Below are positions 57,049 through 64,000 of a stretch of DNA of 64,000 bases, piece by piece (the first letter of the stretch is position 1; each line of letters opens with the position of its first letter). Under the pieces are notes generated by a model that was not told where the DNA came from, made no database searches, and worked only from the letters and a program-made list of their open reading frames with translations. This stretch comes from Tolypeutes matacus (lineage: Eukaryota; Chordata; Mammalia; Cingulata; Chlamyphoridae): contig JAKSZT010053764.1 of NCBI GenBank assembly GCA_026826555.1, positions 34,968,357 through 35,032,356 on the forward strand. The letters are read 5' to 3'. Both the position numbers and the translations under genes were made by a program.

Positions 57049-57862
57049 ATGGCTGCAGTAAATAGAGCCTTTACAATAATAACATTGAATATTAATGGAT
57101 TAAACTGCCCAATCAAAAGACACAGATTGGCAGAATGGATAAAAAAAAGTGTGATCCAACTATATGCTGTTTAATGGACACTCATCTTAGTTCCATAGAC
57201 ACAAATAAGAAAGAAGGGCATTATATATATTAATAAAAGGGACAATCTACCAAGAAGAAATAACAATCACAAATATTTATGTACCTAACCAGGGTTCCCC
57301 AAAATACATGAGGCAAACAATGGCAAAACTAAAGGGAGAAATAGATGATTCTACAATAATAGATGGAGTTTTCAATACAATATTCACATCAATAGAATAT
57401 CTAAATAGAGGATCAGTAAGGAAACAGACAACTTGAATAATATGATAAATGTACTAGACCTGATAGACATATACAGAGCACTGCACCCCCAAACAGCAGG
57501 GTATAGATTCTTCTCAAGTGGCATGGATCATTTTCCAGGATACACCACATATTGGGTTATAAACAGTCTCAATAAATTTTAAAATATTTAAATTACACAA
57601 AACAATTTCTCTGATCATAATGGGATGAAGCTAGAAAACAATAACAGGTAGAGGACTGGAAATTTCACGAATATATGGAAGTAAAAAAACACAATCTTAT
57701 ACAATCAGTGAGTCAAAGAAGAAATTGCAAGCGAATCAGTAAATGTCTTGAGATGAAGGAAAATAAGAACACAACACATCAAAACTTATGGGATGCAGTA
57801 AAGGCAGTACTGACAGGATAATTTATAGGCCTAAATGCTTACATTAAAAACAAAGAAAGACT
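57049..57862 (+). pseudogene. L1-C ORF2 endonuclease relic
   Basis: ATG at 57049 begins MAAVNRAFTIITLNINGLN, the endonuclease start. Later blocks for 'DFNT'-type and 'FSSGMDHF' positions are altered (for example GVFNT near 57365). Stops occur from about codon 45 onward. The frame runs into the linker ('NAYIKNKER') and is cut by L1-D. Confidence 0.75.
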
Positions 57863-58115
57863 CGCTCACTAGCTCCCTAAGGGCGGCGGATTGTGGACAG
57901 GGTCCTGCCCAGGGGTCTGTGCTGTGGGCACACAGAGTGAGAAGCTTGGGACATGTATCTGCAGGCAGATTGATGACGTGAACTGATTGGTAGAGATTCA
58001 TGAGTTTTAAGCCTGCCTGTGGGGGTTAACACAGATGGCTGAGCCCCAACCTTGGGGAAAAAGGCTGGTTTGAGCTGTGACTCCCGCCCGGCCAACCGGT
58101 GACAGGGCTCAGTGA

Positions 58116-58505
58116 GAGGGAGCATTCTCCAAGAATGGGAGAGATCTGGCAAATGGGTGAGAGAGCTTTCCTTTCTGTGGATTTGGCTGCCTGGAACCCC
58201 TTGCAGCTTGGGTGAACAAAATAGCTGGATTGAATCAACACCTGGCAGAGGGGAGGGGTAAATATGCTGAGGAAGTTGATTTACCCAGCTGCCCAGGGAT
58301 AAGCCCCAAACCCCACCAAGCTGGGGAAAGGGAGTATTCTCCAAGAGAGGGAGGGTTCTGACAGAAACTGGAGAGGGGATTCTTTACCATCGAATTGGCT
58401 GCCTGGACTCCCTCATAGCTTTGGGGAGCAGATAAGCCGGCTTGAAGCAGCACCAGGCTGAGGAGAGAGGCATATCTGCTGAGGAAACCTGATTTACCCA
58501 GCAGC
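58116..58505 (+). repeat. Two ~213-bp tandem units in the L1-D 5' UTR
   Basis: Unit 1 runs from 'GGGAGCATTCTCCAAGAATG' (58116) to 'GATTTACCCAGCTGC', and unit 2 from 'GGGAGTATTCTCCAAGAGAG' (58329) to 'GATTTACCCAGCAGC'. Both contain 'TTGGCTGCCTGGA-CCC' and 'CTGAGGAA' blocks. They differ in sequence and length from the ~110-bp units of L1-A. Minus-strand frames here (57877-58507) repeat with the unit and are artefacts. Confidence 0.85.
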
Positions 58506-58879
58506 ACGGTGACGCTGAGGCTCGGCTCCAGAGGGGGCGGGGTCAGTCGTTTTTAGCATTCTGCACTGACTAGCATCAGAGCTTCAACTCCCCTGGGAAG
58601 GCCAGGAAGTGGGAAGTGCTTGATTAGTTTCCACGAGCCTAGGTAGGGTCCCCTCAGTGAAGGGGGTGGTCTAGAATAGGACTTATTTTGGGTCCCATAT
58701 TTCACCAAAAAAAAAAAAAAAAGAAGAAGAAGAAGACAGTCACTTTAAAAAGTGAATTCTTCTTTTTATTTAGTTTAATAGATAAAATCTGTTTCAAAAC
58801 CTGCAGATAGAACCCTGCAGGGAAATTGATAAACACAAGCAGGCTGAGAGGTTCCACAAGGACCCTAGAAGGAACACTG

Positions 58880-59480
58880 TTCCTCCTTAGCTTTGTTTGA
58901 CTGCTTGTGTATATGGTTGTTTGGTTTTTCTCTGTTTATTTGTTGTCTCTTGCTTTTCTTTCCTCTTTCCTCTCCCCTTTTTTTTATTTCATTTTTTTAA
59001 AATTAGGTGCTGCTAGCTTGTCTCTTCTTTGCTGTGCTTCTTCTTCAGTGATTTCCCATTCTCTGTCTATATTGATTTTGTATCCCAAGCTATCTCTTAT
59101 CCTTCCTTCATCTCTCTGCCTTCTGCTTTCTGCTGTGGTTCTTATATACCACGTTTTTTCATTAGCCCACAACTTAAGGGTGTCAATTTCTATTTATTTT
59201 GCGTTTTTTTCTATCTATTTTGTTTTCTTCTTTTTTTAAAATTAATATTAACTTTTTCCTTTCAGCCCTTTCTTTACTCTTTCTCTCCCTCCTCATCATT
59301 CTAGCCTTCTAAATCATTACATATATATTCCTCTATTTGGTTTCCCAGTCCATTGTAGGTACTCCACTTTTTTCCTATTAGTCTACACTGCCTACATGAG
59401 TTAAATATTCAATTCACTAAGTCTTAGTTGGCCCCTCTTCTAACTTTTATCAATATTAATATTATCCTTCTTCCTTTCTC
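58880..59480 (+). other. Pyrimidine-rich segment of the L1-D 5' UTR
   Basis: About 600 bp dominated by T and C on the plus strand, ending shortly before the A-rich start of ORF1. It explains the overlapping hydrophobic Phe/Leu/Ser frames at 58907-59304. It is preceded by an A16(GAA)n run at 58706-58737. Confidence 0.7.
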
Positions 59481-59649
59481 ACATCTTTCAATTCCTCTGG
59501 CCCTAATCTTTTGCCTTCAAGGGAACATAGAAAGAAGCAAGGAAATAAAATAAGAAGAGAAAACTTAACACACACACAGAACCACCAGCTAAATAAAACT
59601 CTAGAGCAGAGAGAGAAGTTAATCAACTGAATAAACGCATCAAGATAAA

Positions 59650-60619
59650 ATGATGACTAGAGGGCAACAAAAAATTACAAACCACACTGAGAAACAGGAA
59701 GACATGGACGAGTCCAATGAACAAACTAAAAACCAGGAAGAGATGCAGAACATCGAACAACTAATCAAAGCTTTCCAAACAAATATCATGGACAAACTTA
59801 ATGAAGTGAAGGAAGAGATTAAGAATATAAAGAAGACACTAGGAGAACGTACTGAAGAAGTTGTAAACATAAGATAATGGATATGATGGTAATCAATGGC
59901 ACAATCCAAGAAATCAAAAAGATGCTGGATTCACATAACAGCAGATTTGAACAGGCAGAAGAAAGAGTTAGTGGTGTGGAAAACAATACATCTGAAATCA
60001 AACAGATAGTAGAACAGATAGAAAAAATCCAGCAGGGACTCGGGGATTTAACAGACAAGACAAAACACACAAGCATACGCATTATGGGCATCCTAGAAGG
60101 AGAACAGAATGGAAGGGAAAGGGAACAGAAGGAGTGTTGAAGGAAATAATGGCTGAAAACTTCCCAACCCTATTGAGAGAGATGGATGTGCAGATCCAGG
60201 AAGCACAGTGCACCCCAAACAGTATAAATAAATCCCAACAGGCCAACTCCAAGACATATACTTGTCAAAATGTCCAATGCTCAAGACAAAGAGAAAATAC
60301 TCAAGGCAGCAAGAGAAAGAGAACCATCACATACAAGGGAAGCACAATAAGATTAGGTGCTGATTTCTCATCAGAAACTATGGGGGCAAGGCGACAGTGG
60401 TATGACATAGTCAAAGTACAAAAAGAAAAGAGCTTCAAGCCACAAATTCTCTATCCAGCAAAACTGGCATTCAAAAATGATGGAGAGTTCAAAATATTCA
60501 CAGATAAACAAAAATTAAGAGAGTATGTCAATAAGAAACCTGCACTTCAAGAAATACTAAAGGAAGTTCTACAAGTTGAAAGGAAAAAACAAGGGAGAGA
60601 GAGTTGGAGGACAGTGTAA
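59650..60619 (+). pseudogene. L1-D ORF1 (RNA-binding protein), frameshifted
   Basis: Three consecutive frames cover one ORF1: 59650-59877 (N-terminus and start of coiled coil, 'DKLNEVKEEIKNIKKTL'), 59877-60140 (coiled coil, 'RFEQAEERVSGVENNTSEI') and 60134-60619 (C-terminal RNA-binding domain, 'TIRLGADFSSETMGARRQWY'). The frames overlap by a few bases, so one or two indels separate each pair. A further compensating pair lies inside the third frame near 60230-60320. Total length, about 320 codons, is normal for ORF1p. It should form a trimer that coats L1 RNA if intact; this copy cannot. Confidence 0.9.
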
Positions 60620-60684
60620 AAACAACTAAAAAGACAAAAAGAGAAATAAAAACAACATATGACATACATTAACCCAAAGAAAAT

Positions 60685-63600
60685 ATGGCTGAAGTAAGAA
60701 ATTCATTGTGAGTAATAACACTGAATGTTAATGGATTAAATTTACCACTCAAGAGACACAGATTAGCAGAATAGATAAGGAAATAAGATCCATCTATATA
60801 CTGTCTACAAGAAACCCACCTTCGACCCATGGATTCAAGGAGGCTGAAAGTGAATGGCTGGAAAACAATTTTACAAGCTGATAATAGACAAAAAAGGGCA
60901 GGCATAGCTATTCTAATATCAAACAAAATAGACTTTAAATGAAAAACTATTGTAAGAGACAAAGATGGACACTATATATTAGTAAAAGGGGTAATCTCTC
61001 AAGGAGAGAGAACAGTCATAAACATTTATGCACCTAAACGGGGTGCCTCAAAATACATGAGACAAACTCTGGAAAAACTAAGTGGAGAAATAAATGCCTC
61101 TACAATTACAGCGGGGGACTTTAATACACCATTATCATCATTAGACAGAATCTAGACAGAGAATCAATAAAGAAACAAAGGCTCTCAACAATACAGTAGA
61201 GGACCTGGACTTAATAGATATTTACAGAACACTACACCCAAATACAGCAGGATTTACATTCTTCTCAAGGGCACATGGACCATACTCCAAGACAGACCAC
61301 ATGCTAGGCCACAGAACAACTCTCAATGAATTCAGAAAGATTGAGATTATACAAAGTAATTTCTCTGACCGCAATGGAATGAAATTGGAAATCACTAAGG
61401 GCCAGAGAAACAGGTTAGGCACAAGGATATGGAAGTTAAACAACACACTCTTAGACAAACAGTTGGTGAAGGAGGAAATTTCAAAAGAAATCAGTAACTA
61501 CCTTGAAACTAATGAAAACGACAACACAACATATCAAAACCTATGGGATGCAGCCAGAGCTGTCCGGAGAGGGACATAAATACATGTATTAAAAAAGACG
61601 AAAGTGCTAAAATTGAAGACCTAACTGCACACTTGGAGGAATTGGAAAAACAACAACAAACTAAACCTAAAGGGAGTATAAAGAAGGAAATAACAAACAT
61701 AAGAGCAGAACTAAATGAAATAGAGAATAAGAATGCACTAGAAAAAATAAACAAAACCAAAAGCTTGTTCTTCGAGAAGATCAATAAAATTGACAAACCC
61801 TTAGCCAGACTAACAAGAAAAAGAGAGAACAGATGCAAATACACAAAATAAGGAATGAGCAAGGGGATATCACTACTGACCCCACAGAAATAAAGAGCAT
61901 CATAAGAGGATACTTTGAAAAATTATATGCCAACAAGAATGATAATTTAGAGGAAATGGATAAGTTTCTAGAAATGCACAAACAGCCTACATTGACGAAA
62001 GAAGAAATCGATGAACTCAACAGTCCAATTACAAGGAAAGAGATAGACTTAGTCATCAAAAACCTCCCAACCAAGAAGAGCCCAGGACCAAAAGGCTTCA
62101 CAGCTGAATTCTACCAAACATTCCAGAAAAAGTTAACACCAATTCTGCTTAAGCTCTTCCAAAAATTAGAAGTAGAAGGAATATTGACTAACTCATTCTA
62201 TGATGCCAACTTTACCCTAATACCAAAACCAAATAAAGATACCACAAGAAAGGAAAATTAGAGACCAATTTCTCTAATGAACCTAGATGCTAAAATCCTC
62301 AACAAAATACTTGATAATTGCATTTAACAACATATCAAAAGGATTATACACCATGATCAAGTGGGTTTCATCCCAGGTATGTAAGGATGGTTCAATATAA
62401 GAAAATCAATCAATGTAATACACCACATAAACAGATTGAAAGAAAAAAAATCACATGATCATCTCTATAGGTGCAGAAAAAGCATTTGACAAAATACAGC
62501 ACTCTTTCCTGATAAAAACACTGCAAAATATAGGAATAGAAGGACACTTTCTGAATATGATAAAGGGTATATATGAAAAACCCAAAGCTAACATCATCTT
62601 CAATGGTGAAATCCTAAAAGCCTTCCCTCTGAGATCGGGAACAAGACAAGGATGCCCACGATCACCACTCCTATTTAACATTGTCTTAGAAGTACTTGCT
62701 CAAGAACTGAGGCAAAAAAGGATATAAAAGGCATCCAGATTGGAAAAGAGGAAGTAAAAATTTCATTATTTGCAGACAACATGATCCTATACATAGAAAG
62801 CCCTGAGAAATCTACAACAAAGCTTCTAGAACTTATAAAGGAGTTCAGTAATGTCACAGGCTATAAGATCAATGCTCAAAAATTAGTAGCAGTTCTGTAC
62901 ACCAATAACGAGCAATCTGAGGAGGAAATTAAAAATATATACCATTTACAATAGTAACAAAAGGAACCAAATACTTAGGAATAAATTTAACTAAAGATGT
63001 AAAGGACTTATATACAGAAAACTACACAACACTGTTAAAGGAAATCAAAGAAGACTTAAATAAAAGGAAGAATATTCCCTGTTCATGGATAAGAAGACTA
63101 AACATCATCAAGATGTCTATCCTACCCAAACTAATCTACAGATTTAATACAATCCCAATAAAAATCAACACTAGATTTTTTAAAGAACTGGAAAAACTAA
63201 CTACAAAATATATTTGGAAAGTTAAGAGGTCCCGAATTGCTAAAGACATATTGTAAAAGAAAAATGAAGTTGGAGGTATCACATTACCTGACTTTAAAAC
63301 ATACTACAAAGCTACAGTGATCAAAACTGCATGGTATTGGCACAAGGATAGACCTACTGACCAATGGAACCGAATTGAGAGTTCTGATATAGCTCCTCAC
63401 ATATACAGTCATCTGGTAATTGACAAGACCACCAAGCCCACTCAGTTGGGAGAGAATGGTCTCTTTAACAAGTGGTGCTTGGAGAACTTGATATCCACAT
63501 CCAAAAGAATGAGAGAAGAATACCATCTCACACCTTATACAAAATACAACTCAAGGTGGATCAAAGATCTAAATATAAGAGCCAAAACCATAAAGACCAT

Positions 63601-64000
63601 GAAAGATAATGTAGGGAAGCGTCTACAGGACCTTGTAATAGGAAATTACTTCATGAACTTCACAGCCAAAGCACAAGCAGCAAGAGAAAAAATGGATAAA
63701 TGGGATCTCCTCAAAATTAAAAACTTCTGGACCTCAAAGGACATTATTGAGAAGATAAAAAGGCAGCCTGCCCAATGGGAGAAAATATTTGGCAACCATA
63801 TATCTGATCAGAGCCTAATATCCTGCATATATAAAGAAATCCTACACCTCGAAAATAAAAAGACAAACAACCCATTTAAAAAATGGGCAAGTGACCTGAA
63901 AAGACACTTCTCCAAGGAAGAAATACAAATGGCTAAAAAGTACATGAAAAAATGCTCGACATCGCTAGCTATTAGGGAAATGCTAATCAAAACCACAATG
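60685..64000 (+). pseudogene. L1-D ORF2 (endonuclease–reverse transcriptase), disabled, partial
   Basis: ATG at 60685 opens MAEVRNSL, then a stop at codon 9. Endonuclease residues remain: 'NVNGL', Glu in 'LQETH' (about 60808), Asp/Asn in 'GDFNT' (about 61120) and the 'TDH' box (about 61296). The linker is at 61543-61851. The reverse transcriptase begins with a 142-codon frame (61833-62261; '[14 protein letters not shown]') and '[19 protein letters not shown]' (62455). The catalytic box reads F-A-D-N at 62769-62780 instead of F-A-D-D. The C-terminal part is mostly open from 62990 to the window end. Several stops and frame changes; the Cys-rich end is outside the window. Confidence 0.9.

Larger units (their letters stand above)
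55036..57862 (+). mobile_element. L1-C: LINE-1, interrupted by L1-D
   Basis: Starts near 'GGGAAGGTGGTGCAGTAGGG', followed by a ~900-bp 5' UTR, ORF1 relic, an AT/CA microsatellite (56980-57026) and ORF2 from 57049. It stops abruptly inside the ORF2 linker at 57862, where L1-D begins. The remainder presumably lies beyond L1-D, outside the window. An ORF1-like segment also occurs in its 5' UTR (55189-55263). Confidence 0.8.
57863..64000 (+). mobile_element. L1-D: youngest LINE-1, truncated by the window edge
   Basis: It begins 'ACTCGCTCACTAGCTCCCTA' immediately after L1-C ORF2 sequence. It has a ~1.8-kb 5' UTR, ORF1, ORF2 and continues past 64000. The 5' UTR includes a two-unit ~213-bp tandem (58116-58505), a GC-rich stretch and a T/C-rich stretch (about 58880-59480). 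It is the best preserved L1 here but still carries stops and frameshifts in both ORFs. Insertion into L1-C makes it the younger of the two. Confidence 0.9.

Noticed and set aside
57877..58507. Proline/serine-rich minus-strand proteins (155, 71 and 90 codons)
   Set aside because: They lie antisense in the tandem 5' UTR units of L1-D and repeat with the unit.

Overview
This window looks like non-coding mammalian nuclear DNA, most probably from a xenarthran (armadillo or sloth lineage). The strongest clue is a set of tRNA-derived SINEs with the heads 'GGGAGC[A/G]GATGTGGCTCAAG' and 'GGGGAAGCCGATGTGGCTCAG' (34163-34395, 54671-54868, 26226-26411). They match my recollection of the DAS-SINE family described from the nine-banded armadillo. 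Pan-mammalian L2 and MIR copies, MaLR/ERVL LTRs and L1 elements fit a placental mammal. I found no host protein-coding exon. The longer open frames are pieces of transposon ORFs, usually interrupted, or antisense shadows of them, or simple-repeat artefacts. The region could be intergenic or lie inside a large intron; the sequence does not say which.

Layout. 1-4.9 kb: two old LTR-like copies, two simple repeats and otherwise unrecognised sequence. 4.9-7.9 kb: two copies of a ~1.35-1.44 kb retroposon that I cannot name, the first carrying a truncated U4 snRNA retropseudogene. 8.2-14 kb: an LTR, five MIRs, four L2 pieces (one with a recognisable reverse-transcriptase segment and an intact 3' end) and a minus-strand fragment of the unnamed retroposon. 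14.1-18.8 kb: a minus-strand L1 (L1-A) with ~110-bp tandem units in its 5' UTR and most of ORF2 deleted. 19.1-22.2 kb: a ~220-bp inverted repeat around AT-rich sequence and a fourth copy of the unnamed element. 23.9-28.0 kb: three successive plus-strand L1 3' segments, the first hit by a SINE. 28-37.7 kb: mostly unrecognised AT-rich DNA with MIR, L2 and L1 relics, a SINE dimer and a possible ERVL primer-binding site. 37.7-44 kb: a full-length copy of the unnamed retroposon, a MaLR internal region plus LTR, a second-class LTR, a 217-bp GATATA array and another MaLR LTR. 44.6-49.7 kb: a second minus-strand L1 (L1-B). 50.5-51.0 kb: a clean solo LTR. 52-52.9 kb: one LTR nested in another. 54.5-55 kb: a SINE dimer in a MIR. 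55.0-64.0 kb: a plus-strand L1 (L1-C) interrupted by a younger plus-strand L1 (L1-D) that runs off the window.

Nothing here forms an operon or pathway. What ties the elements together is L1 machinery. The SINEs, the U4 pseudogene and the unnamed retroposon all show A-rich tails and/or long target-site duplications of the kind L1 makes. The unnamed retroposon also has a 3' end resembling the L1 3' UTRs in the same window. That element is the best candidate here for something poorly described. All identifications come from reading the sequence and from memory of repeat consensus sequences. No database search was run, so family names are provisional.
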